64,000 nt of DNA from JBDRCU01 sp043821485 (GCA_043821485.1 JBDRCU010000037.1:1-64000); one strand, 5' to 3'. Positions 45,065 through 53,826 are shown, counted from the first letter of the stretch. Notes: generated by a model from the letters alone, not told the origin. Made by a program: numbers and translations.

Positions 45065-46414
45065 ATGCAATTATCTGATATTAAACACGTCCATATGATA
45101 GGCATTAAAGGCACAGGCATGTCTGCTTTGGCTTTAATGCTCACTAAATTTGGTATTCGAGTCTCCGGATCTGATACGAAAGACTCGTTTCTGCTTCTGG
45201 ATAAGAAGAATTTTGTTAAAAACAGGATTAAAATATTTCCTGAATTCAAAGCAAAGAATATCTCCAAAGAAGTAGATCTTGCGATAGTATCCACTTCGCA
45301 TAATAAAGGGGGTAATCCTGAAGTTAAAGAAATTAAACGCCGAGGAATTAAGTTAATAACCTATCCTCAGATGCTTAGCATGATTACACGCGAACTCCCA
45401 TCAATTGCAATTATTGGAAGCCATGGCAAGACTACTACTACGAATCTGCTCGGACATATAGCTTTGAATAATGGCATTCGTTCTGCAGTACTTTCTGGAC
45501 CAACAAGCCAACAAGTCTTAAATGAAGCAAAAAAAGATCCTGAATCATTTATCTTCGAAGCTGATGAGTATGAGAACAAACTTCGCCACTACAATCCGCA
45601 AATGGTAATACTCACCAGTGTTGATTACGATCATCCTGATTTTTTCAAAACTCCGACGCAATACAAAAATGTTTTTAAAAATTTCATAAAACGTATTCCC
45701 AAAACAGGTCTGCTAATCTACTGCGCTGACGACAAAAATGTTCGCGAGGTTGCCAAACTAGCAAAATGCAAAACATTAGCATACGGAATATCCAGCCATG
45801 CCAAAATCAAAACCAGAATCATCAAACCTCATCTATTTGAGGTACTACACGGCAGAAACAAAGCCCGTATCAAAACGCCTCTCATTGGCACACACAATAG
45901 CCTGAATGCCACGGCAGTGCTCCTCGCCTCTCGCGAACTTGGCATAACCAACAAACAATTTCAAAAATCCCTTTCCACATTCAAAGGCTCTCCTAGAAGA
46001 TTAGAGAAAATATCTACAAAACCGCTTATCTATGACGACTACGGACATCATCCGAATGAAATCCGTGCAGCTATAAGGGCTCTTCGCGACGAGTATCCAA
46101 AGCATGAAATCTGGACAGTGTTTCAACCTCACACCTATACACGAACTAAAAAATTCCTTAAAGAATTTGGCAAATCGTTTGAAGATTCAGATCACACCAT
46201 AGTATTAGATATATGGGGTTCGGCAAGAGAAGATTCTGGTATGGTACATTCAACGGATCTAATGTTTGAAATTGGCAAAAATGGAGATACCGTATACCAT
46301 CTCCCTTCAATGAAAAAGGCTGCCCGATTCCTAAAAAACATTATGAAAAAGGATACCCTAATCCTAACAATCGGCGCAGGCGATATCTGGAAAATCCATG
46401 AATTGCTAGTTTAG
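45065..46414 (+). CDS. murC: UDP-N-acetylmuramate--L-alanine ligase
   Basis: 449 residues, Mur ligase. Rossmann start HMIGIKGTGMSALALML, ATP loop GSHGKTTTTNLL, EADEYE, and the MurC/Mpl signature YDDYGHHPNEI. Adds the first amino acid of the peptidoglycan stem peptide. Mpl is the main alternative, but the N-terminus and presence of murB favour murC. Confidence 0.92.
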   Translation: MQLSDIKHVHMIGIKGTGMSALALMLTKFGIRVSGSDTKDSFLLLDKKNFVKNRIKIFPEFKAKNISKEVDLAIVSTSHNKGGNPEVKEIKRRGIKLITYPQMLSMITRELPSIAIIGSHGKTTTTNLLGHIALNNGIRSAVLSGPTSQQVLNEAKKDPESFIFEADEYENKLRHYNPQMVILTSVDYDHPDFFKTPTQYKNVFKNFIKRIPKTGLLIYCADDKNVREVAKLAKCKTLAYGISSHAKIKTRIIKPHLFEVLHGRNKARIKTPLIGTHNSLNATAVLLASRELGITNKQFQKSLSTFKGSPRRLEKISTKPLIYDDYGHHPNEIRAAIRALRDEYPKHEIWTVFQPHTYTRTKKFLKEFGKSFEDSDHTIVLDIWGSAREDSGMVHSTDLMFEIGKNGDTVYHLPSMKKAARFLKNIMKKDTLILTIGAGDIWKIHELLV

Positions 46415-46419
46415 AATAG

Positions 46420-46530
46420 CAAGAGCCCTCTTATCGAGGGTCTCTGTAGGTACGAATTAGATACTCCACGGTCCCTCTCCCACCCTATTATGGAATCAAG
46501 ACCGTGGAGCACTCGCGTCTTACTCCGTGA
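46420..46530 (-). ncRNA. Candidate small RNA of about 110 nt
   Basis: A near-consensus promoter on the minus strand (TTGAAA at 46565-46560, 17-bp spacer, TATTAT at 46542-46537) has no credible ORF after it. The predicted RNA starts near 46530, forms a 10-bp hairpin CTCCACGGTC / GACCGTGGAG (46509-46464) with a 26-base loop, and ends in a second hairpin AGAGACCCTC / GAGGGCTCT (46444-46422), which may also serve murC from the other strand. SRP, tmRNA, 6S and RNase P signatures were not seen. A 60-residue ORF in this region lacks a ribosome site. Confidence 0.55.
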
Positions 46531-46687
46531 ACTATAATAATATAACAAATCTCCTATGCTTTCAATTGGTATAGTCAGGACACAATGAAACAAATTCCCT
46601 TTTATTTTAAAATTAAATTACCTCCGCCTGATTGGAGGACTATACGAAAAAAGTCTTTATAGAAAAAATACTGTGTAAAAAATTACC

Positions 46688-47659
46688 CTAGAATTTGGGG
46701 GAGCCAAAGAAGTTCGGATGGGTTTTAACTTTACCACCTATTTTTGAGCAAATATGCTTCTTCTGAGCACAAGACACCCTGAGACTAGGCAGAGATCTAT
46801 TTGTAACCTTTGATACCTCTTTAAGTGTCATAAGTTTTTCTACTTTTTCGTTATAGCGATTACATATAACAACATCCATAGATATAGCCAGGCTTTTACT
46901 GATTAGATTTTCAAGTTGAACTAAGGGTTTTATAAATGGACTAATCTTTTTACCACTATAAAGCATCTCGCTAACTATAAGATCGGCCTCTTCTAAGGCC
47001 CCTATGTATATTTTTTTATCTTTTTCGGAACCTTTAAACGCTATATTTGGAAACCCATGACCAACAAGAATAAAATTTATAAGTATTCTACCCACTCTAC
47101 CGTTCCCGTCTGGAAATGGATGTATTTGTTCAAACATATCGTGGATTACCGCTATTTTTCGTATTAGATTATTGGTAGAAGCATTTATTATTTTAATTAA
47201 CTTTTCTATATGTTTTTCTATTTCGTGTGGGTGTGATGTTTTAACTTTCGCTCCTGTAATCTCAATGTCCCCTTTTCTCCACTCACCCGGAGACCAACTA
47301 AAATATGGGTCACCCCTAAACATCATGGAATGCATTTGTCTTATAATTGCCTTACTAACACTAAATTGTTTAGTCTTGTATTGTTGAAAGGCTAATTCAT
47401 AATTAGCCAAAGCGGCATCAAAATAACCAAGAACTTTATATCCCGTTTGTGTATATTTAGGATCCCCCAAGATATCCTTGATTTCTGCACGACTAACAAA
47501 ATACCCTTCAATCATAAGAGAGTTTCGTGTGTCTTCTTCTAGTAAGGCAAGCCACTCTTTATTTCTCACTGAAACTGTTTCTATTCCTCCTAATTTTTCG
47601 AACCACGTATGTCTTAATTGTGTAGCAGTATTTGGAATAATTCCTTGTTTTGGGGTCAT
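46688..47659 (-). CDS. Fic/DOC-family adenylyltransferase-like protein
   Basis: 323 residues. Fic motif HPFPDGNGRVGR near residue 187, a flap region upstream, and an N-terminal inhibitory-type helix with SLMIEG (S/TxxxEG), which makes it a class II self-inhibited Fic protein. A C-terminal helical segment (LMTLKEVSKVTNRSLPSLRV) could be a DNA- or partner-binding helix-turn-helix. Modifies target proteins with AMP; target unknown. No antitoxin gene next to it, consistent with in-cis inhibition. Confidence 0.92.
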   Translation of the reverse strand: MTPKQGIIPNTATQLRHTWFEKLGGIETVSVRNKEWLALLEEDTRNSLMIEGYFVSRAEIKDILGDPKYTQTGYKVLGYFDAALANYELAFQQYKTKQFSVSKAIIRQMHSMMFRGDPYFSWSPGEWRKGDIEITGAKVKTSHPHEIEKHIEKLIKIINASTNNLIRKIAVIHDMFEQIHPFPDGNGRVGRILINFILVGHGFPNIAFKGSEKDKKIYIGALEEADLIVSEMLYSGKKISPFIKPLVQLENLISKSLAISMDVVICNRYNEKVEKLMTLKEVSKVTNRSLPSLRVSCAQKKHICSKIGGKVKTHPNFFGSPKF

Positions 47660-47935
47660 GTTAGATATAATTGATTATTATTTAAATCATGAAAATACGT
47701 TGTATTTCCACAATATACCCATATTATCATATAATTTCATAGATGTCCAGATAGCTAAAAAGTACCCAATTGTGCTTATAAATAAGGACTTTTTTGCATA
47801 TTTAATTTTAACGCATTTTTTCAAAATTATACATTTTTTACTCATTATTCGGAAAACTGAGAGTACTGGGAACTTTCTAATTCTAGAGTTTTCTTCCTTT
47901 AATAATCCCTAAAAATCCTATATAGTACAAAGACT
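47660..47935. other. AT-rich gap with no gene
   Basis: 276 bases between the divergent Fic and ychF genes. Apart from a TATAGT -10 box (47921-47926) nine bases before the ychF ATG, I see no ORF with support, no hairpin and no repeat. Confidence 0.5.
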
Positions 47936-48895
47936 ATGCAACTTGGAATCGTCGGCCTGCCTAATGTGGGTAAATCCACATTATTCCAGGCCCTGACAAA
48001 CAAAGAAATTGATATATCGAATTATCCTTTTACTACAATAGATCCAAATGTAGGTATTGTTACTGTTCCGGATGAAAGACTTGAAAAGCTAACCGAATTA
48101 TCTAACTCGAAAAAAACCATCCCAACAGCAATTGAATTTGTAGATATTGCAGGGCTTGTAAAAGGCGCTGCAGATGGAGAAGGCCTTGGTAATCAATTTT
48201 TGGCCAATATTCGCGAGGTGGATGCAATCGTACATGTTGTACGCGCTTTTGTGGATGAGGATATCACACATGTCCATAATACAATCGATCCTGCAAATGA
48301 TATTGAAATAATTGAAATCGAACTAGGATTAGCAGATATGCAAACCAAGGAAGCCCGTGAAAAGAAGAGGGACAAAAAGGACATCCCTCCCCTAGAACTC
48401 CTCACCGATAAAAAAATCATTTACGCCCTGAATGTTTCAGAAAAACAATTAAAGGATGGCTGGAAACCAGATGAAAAAATATTAAAAGCTATGAAAGGAA
48501 GCGACTACGTCGTCGTATCCAATACATTTGAACTCCTTCTCTCCAAGTCTGATTCCGAAGAAAAGAAAGAATATTTAGCAGACATGGGGATTGAACAGTC
48601 TGGTTTGGATGAACTAATACAAAAGTGTTACCACACACTCGGACTAATAACTTTCTTAACTACAGGAGAAGACGAAACACGTGCATGGACCGCAAAGAAG
48701 GGAGATCTTATCCCCTATGCAGTTAGTGCTATACATACAGATTTTGAACGTCTATTTATCCGCGCAGATGTTATTAACTGGGAAGAATTAATAAAAATAG
48801 GTTCATGGAGTAAAGCAAGAAACTTAGGGAAAATAAAAACAGTCGGCAAAGACTATGTCATTAATGAAGGCGATGTTGTGGAAGTGAAGATATAA
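47936..48895 (+). CDS. ychF: Ribosome-associated ATPase YchF
   Basis: 319 residues, Obg-like. GIVGLPNVGKSTLF (G1), DIAGLVKGAADGEGLGNQFLANI (G3), ALNVSE (G4-like NxxE giving ATP preference) and a C-terminal TGS domain (TFLTTGEDETRAWTAKKG). Shorter than the usual 360 residues because the central helical coiled-coil arm is reduced. Single gene with near-leaderless promoter spacing. Confidence 0.96.
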   Translation: MQLGIVGLPNVGKSTLFQALTNKEIDISNYPFTTIDPNVGIVTVPDERLEKLTELSNSKKTIPTAIEFVDIAGLVKGAADGEGLGNQFLANIREVDAIVHVVRAFVDEDITHVHNTIDPANDIEIIEIELGLADMQTKEAREKKRDKKDIPPLELLTDKKIIYALNVSEKQLKDGWKPDEKILKAMKGSDYVVVSNTFELLLSKSDSEEKKEYLADMGIEQSGLDELIQKCYHTLGLITFLTTGEDETRAWTAKKGDLIPYAVSAIHTDFERLFIRADVINWEELIKIGSWSKARNLGKIKTVGKDYVINEGDVVEVKI

Positions 48896-48905
48896 AAAGA
48901 GGAAA

Positions 48906-48940
48906 GCTCGCAGAGGAGCATTCCTACCACTCCTGCGAGC
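48906..48940 (-). terminator. Terminator of the 83-residue gene (also blocks ychF read-through)
   Basis: GCTCGCAGGAG / CTCCTCTGCGAGC stem, then TTTCCTCTTTTTAT on the minus strand. Confidence 0.7.
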
Positions 48941-48970
48941 AAGGAAAGAACAATAATAGGATACTGATTT

Positions 48971-49222
48971 CTACCTTCTTTCTACCGGCTCCACGGATTT
49001 CACCGTCCGCGACAAGAAGGACTTTTTCCTGTTGTCGATTTCGACCTGCAGACTTTCTGAATTTGTCATACGGGGATTCAGTTCGTCAGGCACTTCGATC
49101 GCGACCAGTTCGCGTGAACTGAACGGACTTTCTTCGCCCTCTGTAATCGGCCTACATCCTACCTTCCTGAGTTCTTCAGGAAAATCACTAGGAGCAATCG
49201 GATGCAACGTAACCCTATACAT
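48971..49222 (-). CDS. 83-residue accessory protein, unknown function
   Basis: Start ATG 49222 with AGGAGG eight bases upstream and a promoter TTGCGT-17-GATAAT (TGA extended) reaching into the terminator of the gene before it. Charged, soluble product with no cysteine pair or membrane segment; contains ELRKVGCRPITEGEESPFSS and a basic C-terminus (RKKSFLSRTVKSVEPVERR). No family recognised. Second of two tandem, separately terminated units. Confidence 0.7.
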   Translation of the reverse strand: MYRVTLHPIAPSDFPEELRKVGCRPITEGEESPFSSRELVAIEVPDELNPRMTNSESLQVEIDNRKKSFLSRTVKSVEPVERR

Positions 49223-49305
49223 TCTGATCCCCTCCTCTCAACTCTTTGATAACGGATCCCTCAGAAAAGAAACTATCCTATTATCTCAAACGTCCTCCAA
49301 AAACG

Positions 49306-49332
49306 CAAGAAGCCCCGGGGGAGGGCTTCTTG
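49306..49332 (-). terminator. Terminator of the 88-residue gene
   Basis: CAAGAAGCCC / GGGCTTCTTG perfect 10-bp stem, then CGTTTTTGG on the minus strand. Confidence 0.8.
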
Positions 49333-49364
49333 GCCTTCCTCCTCCGGAGCTACTGGAACTGGAC

Positions 49365-49631
49365 TCAGATCTTCGTGGAAGTCCTGAGCTTTGGGGGAAT
49401 CTTGTCTAATCCCTTCTTGGGAACCGAGTACAAAGGTGGTACCTTCTTACAACCCTTAATTCGTATCACGGGTTTCAGTCCTGCGAACGCTCCTCTCGGC
49501 TCTGCTTCTCCTCTTGCTTTCCCCAAAGCAATTGCTGAAGCCTCGGCAGAAGAAAAACCCTCCTGACGAACCTTGCGATTTTCCCCTCCTATGGAGAGGG
49601 TAACTTCAAAAATCCCCGAGGAATGACTCAT
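49365..49631 (-). CDS. 88-residue accessory protein, unknown function
   Basis: Start ATG 49631; GGGAGG lies about ten bases upstream and the longer frame to 49649 would cover it. Sequence suggests a short beta-hairpin (IFEVTLSIGGENRKV) followed by an alanine/glycine-rich helix (SSAEASAIALGKARGEAE) and a basic tail: roughly a dsRBD- or ribbon-helix-like size, but no motif is certain. Own terminator. Downstream of fba on the same strand. Confidence 0.65.
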   Translation of the reverse strand: MSHSSGIFEVTLSIGGENRKVRQEGFSSAEASAIALGKARGEAEPRGAFAGLKPVIRIKGCKKVPPLYSVPKKGLDKIPPKLRTSTKI

Positions 49632-49703
49632 GATGCCTGATCCTCCCATTCGGTAGATATCTCAATTATTCCATAAAAAAAAGATCCCGTCTTTCCACAG
49701 GTG

Positions 49704-50552
49704 TTAATATCCAAAAAGTTTCAGTTTCTTCTCAATCATTTCCTTTGTTGCTTCAACTGCTGGTTTTGCAAATTCGTAAGGCGTGGCAGACTCATCATCT
49801 TTGGCTAATTCTTCTTCCATTGCATCATGATATGCGATGCGTAGTTCAGTATTTACATGGACATTGGTTACTCCATGAGCAATTGCTGCTTCGACTTCTT
49901 CATCAGACAAGCCCGATCCCCCATGAAGTACGATATGTACATCAGGAACAACTTCACGAATAGATCTTAAAACATCAATATCTAAATGCATTGTCTGATC
50001 TGTTGTAATCCCATGCACATTCCCGAATGCAATTGCCAAACGATCGATCCCTGTTTTTTCGACAAATTCTTCTGCTTCCTTAGGTTTAGTGTAATCTTCG
50101 TGAAAAATTTCAACTTTTTCCTGAACTTTCGAACTTCCGCGCAGATATCCCAGCTCCCCTTCAACCATCATGTCTGGATTTTTAGACTTTGCATATTTGA
50201 CAACTTCTTTTGTAAGTTCAATATTACGTTCAAAAGGCAGAGCTGATGCATCAATATGTATTGTGTCATAACCCGCATCCACCGCTCTTGTTGCGGTTTG
50301 CCAACCTTTATGATGATCTGCATTAAGAAAAATCGGATGGCCTGCTTCTTGATATGATTTAACCAAAGCCACAGCCTGATTGTAACCAACAAACAATGCT
50401 TCATTTTCAGAAGTAGCAACCATGAGCGGCGATCCGAGTTCTTTAGCAGTCTCAACAAAAGCCTTTAATTGATCTGCAAATGAAAAATTAAAATGACCGA
50501 TGGCCCAATGCTCGTCTCTCGCTTGTTTAAAATATTCTTTTAGGGATTTCAT
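49704..50552 (-). CDS. fba: Class II fructose/tagatose-bisphosphate aldolase
   Basis: 282 residues. Zinc/catalytic segments NADHHKGW (usual DH), VEGELGYLRGSS, IAFGNVHGI and VLHGGSGLSDE. Cleaves or forms the hexose bisphosphate in glycolysis. Its start overlaps the stop of the unknown 417-residue gene (ATGA), so the two are translationally coupled. A weak hairpin with eight T follows (about 49676-49700). Confidence 0.93.
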   Translation of the reverse strand: MKSLKEYFKQARDEHWAIGHFNFSFADQLKAFVETAKELGSPLMVATSENEALFVGYNQAVALVKSYQEAGHPIFLNADHHKGWQTATRAVDAGYDTIHIDASALPFERNIELTKEVVKYAKSKNPDMMVEGELGYLRGSSKVQEKVEIFHEDYTKPKEAEEFVEKTGIDRLAIAFGNVHGITTDQTMHLDIDVLRSIREVVPDVHIVLHGGSGLSDEEVEAAIAHGVTNVHVNTELRIAYHDAMEEELAKDDESATPYEFAKPAVEATKEMIEKKLKLFGY

Positions 50553-51802
50553 AATGTTATGAATCCGCGCACAAGATTCTCTTCAATCAATTCATTTAAT
50601 TTATCACGTCCTAGATATTCAATAAATATCTTATTCCACAATGCTTCTTCCTGATGGTATAAATACTTGACTGTGCCTTTCTTAACCAAAGACATAGCAA
50701 GGTCAATCAGATCAAAACTTACTAAGCGTTCTCCTCCATTTTCTTTAAAAAAATCTCCTACAAAATCCAGTCCCTGCCAATATCCATAAGCATGCCCTTC
50801 TGCACCGGGAATGGATGTTAACTTGCCCAAATCCCCTTCTGCATTATACCAGTGTTCTGCTTCAGGATTTACATGCGGTTCAAAAAGTCTAAAATCATTT
50901 TCATCATCCTTAGCCAAATATCTCTGAATTATACGAAATGTAATAGCTCCTTCCTGCGGAGTTGGTTCATCTGATACATCCCCTCTTAACAAGGATTGCA
51001 CGCTTGGAATAAACTCATCACCTTTACCTGCAAAGTGCCGGAATAACCGAGAATAAAAAGGCACTTCATTCAAATAATGGAAAAGTAATGTGAACATGCG
51101 CATTGTTTCTCCTGGCGCATCCACAGTAATAGGTGTTATGAATATGATTCCATATTCCTTAAGATGGCTTAAGTTATGGTATTTCTTTTTCATAAACTTT
51201 TCTGCGACATCAAGCCACTTTGTATCAAGTACCAATACTTCAACATCACGCTCTTCAAAGTCATCAGGGGTAAGATCTTTATAAGGCTCGTCAAAAAATT
51301 TATGCATCCATTCATTATCCTGCGCAAATCTAAGAGATGAAAATACTGAAGCAAATCCTTCTTTTTTAACAAGCTCGGCAACACTGGAATATCCAAAGTG
51401 ATCGAGCAAATTCTGCGGAGGATGAGATTCAAGCATTTCAATTGCTTTTTCTTTTTTAATAAAAAATCCCTTGCCGGGTTTACTTAGCTCAAGAGCAGTA
51501 TCGCACATTCTTCCGCAGACTGGCGACATCTTCCTCAAATCAGGCTTTCCAAGAAATTCAAAAAGCTGTTTATCCATGAAAGACAAACGTTCAATAAGGG
51601 AATTATAGATATCGTCAGCCTTGGCTTCGTTCCTGTCTATACCAAGCTCTTTAAGAGTTCTTCCAATCAGAAGATCGTTCTCTTCAATAACATTCTGGAT
51701 CACGCCCTCTTTGCCTGTTATCCCCTGCATCTTATCAGCAAGGCCTTTGAGTACTTCCGGCTTAGTACGAAGAATCCGAGCTAATTTATCATAATTATCC
51801 AT
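50549..51802 (-). CDS. Conserved-looking 417-residue protein of unknown function, coupled to aldolase
   Basis: Soluble, mixed charge, no membrane segment. Two cysteines in SPVCGRMCDTALE and a mostly helical composition are visible, with no catalytic motif that I recognise. The predicted mRNA is leaderless: TATAAT ends six bases before ATG 51802. The ATGA overlap with fba and the position next to pfkB, rpe and rpiB suggest a role in central carbon metabolism, perhaps a sugar-phosphate enzyme or regulator; this is context only. Confidence 0.75.
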   Translation of the reverse strand: MDNYDKLARILRTKPEVLKGLADKMQGITGKEGVIQNVIEENDLLIGRTLKELGIDRNEAKADDIYNSLIERLSFMDKQLFEFLGKPDLRKMSPVCGRMCDTALELSKPGKGFFIKKEKAIEMLESHPPQNLLDHFGYSSVAELVKKEGFASVFSSLRFAQDNEWMHKFFDEPYKDLTPDDFEERDVEVLVLDTKWLDVAEKFMKKKYHNLSHLKEYGIIFITPITVDAPGETMRMFTLLFHYLNEVPFYSRLFRHFAGKGDEFIPSVQSLLRGDVSDEPTPQEGAITFRIIQRYLAKDDENDFRLFEPHVNPEAEHWYNAEGDLGKLTSIPGAEGHAYGYWQGLDFVGDFFKENGGERLVSFDLIDLAMSLVKKGTVKYLYHQEEALWNKIFIEYLGRDKLNELIEENLVRGFITL

Positions 51803-51808
51803 ATTTAA

Positions 51809-51814
51809 ATTATA
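51809..51814 (-). promoter_or_regulatory. -10 box six bases before the 417-residue gene
   Basis: TATAAT (51814-51809) then TTAAAT then ATG on the minus strand; leaderless geometry. Shows that fba and its partner do not depend on the trxB operon transcript. Confidence 0.6.
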
Positions 51815-51865
51815 CCTTAAAAACCTGATAAAAAGGAGCTAATATTAGACCATGCTTGTGCTGTC

Positions 51866-51894
51866 TTGACAATGTATATTAGAAGTGATATATA
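51866..51894 (+). promoter_or_regulatory. Strong plus-strand promoter of the antisense small-gene unit
   Basis: TTGACA (51866-51871, perfect), 17-bp spacer ending TGA, TATATA (51889-51894). Best promoter in the window; it drives transcription against the carbon-metabolism operon. Confidence 0.75.
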
Positions 51895-51965
51895 TAGATT
51901 ATCGTGAACAACGTATTAATCTCCTTCTAACTCCTGGCTCGTCTGAGCTGGGGAAAGGAACAGAG

Positions 51966-52091
51966 ATGCATCGTAACAAGGATCGGGGCCTACGAGCCCC
52001 CAAGAATAAGAGGACATTGAACCACAGTTTCAACCACATCGGCACCGCCAACATCGCCACCGACGCCAGCGCCGGCCACCTGTCCGGCTGA
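51966..52091 (+). CDS. 41-residue basic microprotein
   Basis: ATG 51966 to TGA 52089, with AAAGGA eight bases upstream and about 65 bases after the predicted transcription start. Product is basic and hydrophilic at first (HRNKDRGLRAPKNKRTLNHS) and then small-residue rich. Codons almost all end in G or C, unlike the flanking genes. No family recognised. It lies between the pfkB stop and the start of the next operon, on the opposite strand. Confidence 0.5.
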   Translation: MHRNKDRGLRAPKNKRTLNHSFNHIGTANIATDASAGHLSG

Positions 52092-52124
52092 GACAGCAGC
52101 CGCGCACGGCAGAAGGAGACGACG

Positions 52125-52160
52125 ATGCACCCGCGACCGCAGATCAGGGGTCCCCCGTAG
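52125..52160 (+). CDS. 11-residue mini-ORF with strong SD
   Basis: AAGGAG six bases before ATG 52125; the frame MHPRPQIRGPP stops at 52160, 18 bases before the terminator. Too short for certainty. Could be a leader-type peptide, though no gene follows, or chance. Confidence 0.25.
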   Translation: MHPRPQIRGPP

Positions 52161-52178
52161 GATCCCACGTTCTCCCCG

Positions 52179-52201
52179 GGGCCGCCCCAGAAAGGCGGCC
52201 C
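52179..52201 (+). terminator. Terminator of the antisense unit
   Basis: GGGCCGCC-ccagaaa-GGCGGCCC followed by TTTCACTTTT; the T run reaches the pfkB stop codon. Confidence 0.85.
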
Positions 52202-52209
52202 TTTCACTT

Positions 52210-53187
52210 TTAGATAACCTCCACTTCCACCAACGGCCATTCACTAGTTTCGTCTTTCTTCAATATCCCGTCTTTAGCGCCAAACTTTGATACAACAGAA
52301 GAAGCGTTTGCAACAGCAAACTGTATAGCTTTAGTAATATCTTCACTTCTCATATATTCTGCAACAAAACCAGAAGCAAAGGCGTCCCCTGCCCCTGTAC
52401 GTTCTTCTATGGGTGAATCCGGAATCCCTGCTTTGTATTTTTTGCCTTCTTTATCTATAACAAGCACGCCCTCTATTCCTCCACTGACTGATACAATCCC
52501 TCCAACTATCTCATGTAGCTTGGATGCAATACCATCCCAGTCTTCTCTTTTTATTCCTGTTAATTGAGATCCTTCTTCCCTATTGCATGTAAATATATCC
52601 ATATCGCCTGCAACTTTGAGTAATGCATCCGGACCATCCTTGAACATACTTCCTGTTGTATTGATTGCTAATTTAATTCCCTTGCTTTTCGCATGCTCAA
52701 CAAGCTTATACATAACATCCCAATTATTCCCTACTGAACCCAGATACAACCACTTAGCATCTATCTTATCCAAATCAATTTTATTAACATCAAAATGCTG
52801 TGCCTCTCCTTTATAATTAAGGATCGTTCTACTTCCAGATGAATGCACCAGAATCACTGAATACGATGTTATATTATCATCATGCTTTTGTATTAAACTC
52901 GTATCAACTCCTTCATTCTCTAATACCTCGATAATCTCTTTACCGTCCTTATCCGCACCTATTATACAAATACTTGCAACATTGTGTCCTTGCCTTGCAA
53001 AAGTCACTGCTGAATTTGTTCCTCCTCCGCCAGTCGAGAATACAATCTTATCTATATCAATCTTTGAACCAAGCGGGAAACACTCTATCTCCCCTGTTGG
53101 AGAATCTTCGCTTTTTGCAATAATAAAGCTATCATCTTCCATGAAAACATCTTTTGTTGCTGATCCTATTGTTATTACGTCAAACAT
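52210..53187 (-). CDS. PfkB-family carbohydrate kinase
   Basis: 325 residues, ribokinase fold: GGGGTNSAVTFARQG near residue 55 and the catalytic ERTGAGDAFASGFVAEYM (anion hole plus base Asp). Phosphorylates a sugar or nucleoside; specificity (ribose, fructose-6-P) cannot be read off. Overlaps rpe by 8 bp. Followed by the antisense small-gene unit. Confidence 0.9.
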   Translation of the reverse strand: MFDVITIGSATKDVFMEDDSFIIAKSEDSPTGEIECFPLGSKIDIDKIVFSTGGGGTNSAVTFARQGHNVASICIIGADKDGKEIIEVLENEGVDTSLIQKHDDNITSYSVILVHSSGSRTILNYKGEAQHFDVNKIDLDKIDAKWLYLGSVGNNWDVMYKLVEHAKSKGIKLAINTTGSMFKDGPDALLKVAGDMDIFTCNREEGSQLTGIKREDWDGIASKLHEIVGGIVSVSGGIEGVLVIDKEGKKYKAGIPDSPIEERTGAGDAFASGFVAEYMRSEDITKAIQFAVANASSVVSKFGAKDGILKKDETSEWPLVEVEVI

Positions 53188-53824
53188 TCTCTATAGATGA
53201 CCTTAAGTTGCTGATTGCTTTGTCTACATCACTACTAGTAAAAATATAACTTCCTGAGACAAACATACTCACACCAACCTTCGCAAGAAGCGGTGCAGTC
53301 ACCGGAGTTATACCACCATCTACTTCTATGGGTATGTCTGGATACATATAGTTGAAGTCTTGAATTTTTTCTATAACGTCCTGAACAAAATCAGATCCAT
53401 AGAATCCAGGCTCAACAGTCATGAAATGAACAAAATCAATTTGATCGATAATATCTTCAATATCATCAGCTGGTGTTTCAGGATTTAATGCAACTCCTAC
53501 CATAACGTCATTTTCTTTCAAAATATTTATTACCTCTTCAGGCTTGCTCGTAGCTTCAATGTGGAAAATGAATTTATCTGCTTGCGTATCCAGCCAGTGA
53601 GACACATGATTCTCCGGTTTGGAAACCATCAGATGCACTCCTATACTAATGTCTGTCTCTAATTCTTTAAGTTGAGGATATCCTTCGATTGTAGCATTAG
53701 GTACAAAAATACCATCAGTAATATCCAAATGTATACGATCAACATACGACTCCACCTTTGCCAGATGTTCCTGGAATTCTTCAGCTGTATTTACAAGAAT
53801 GGATGGAATTATTTCCTTCTCCAT
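53180..53824 (-). CDS. rpe: Ribulose-phosphate 3-epimerase
   Basis: 214 residues, TIM barrel. PSILVNTAEEF, RIHLDITDGIFVPN (metal His/Asp), GVHLMVSKPE, MTVEPGFYGSDFV and EVDGGITPVTAPLL match the family in order, with GGSGF-type small changes. Interconverts Ru5P and Xu5P. Two bp after rpiB. Confidence 0.95.
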   Translation of the reverse strand: MEKEIIPSILVNTAEEFQEHLAKVESYVDRIHLDITDGIFVPNATIEGYPQLKELETDISIGVHLMVSKPENHVSHWLDTQADKFIFHIEATSKPEEVINILKENDVMVGVALNPETPADDIEDIIDQIDFVHFMTVEPGFYGSDFVQDVIEKIQDFNYMYPDIPIEVDGGITPVTAPLLAKVGVSMFVSGSYIFTSSDVDKAISNLRSSIENV

Positions 53825-53826
53825 TT

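Noticed and set aside
46411..46593. 60-residue ORF over the sRNA candidate
   Set aside because: Its start codon lies upstream of the predicted transcription start and has no SD.
51899..52244. Minus-strand ORFs of 84-113 residues in the antisense unit
   Set aside because: They start inside the end of pfkB, cross its terminator, lack an SD, and oppose a near-consensus promoter on the other strand.
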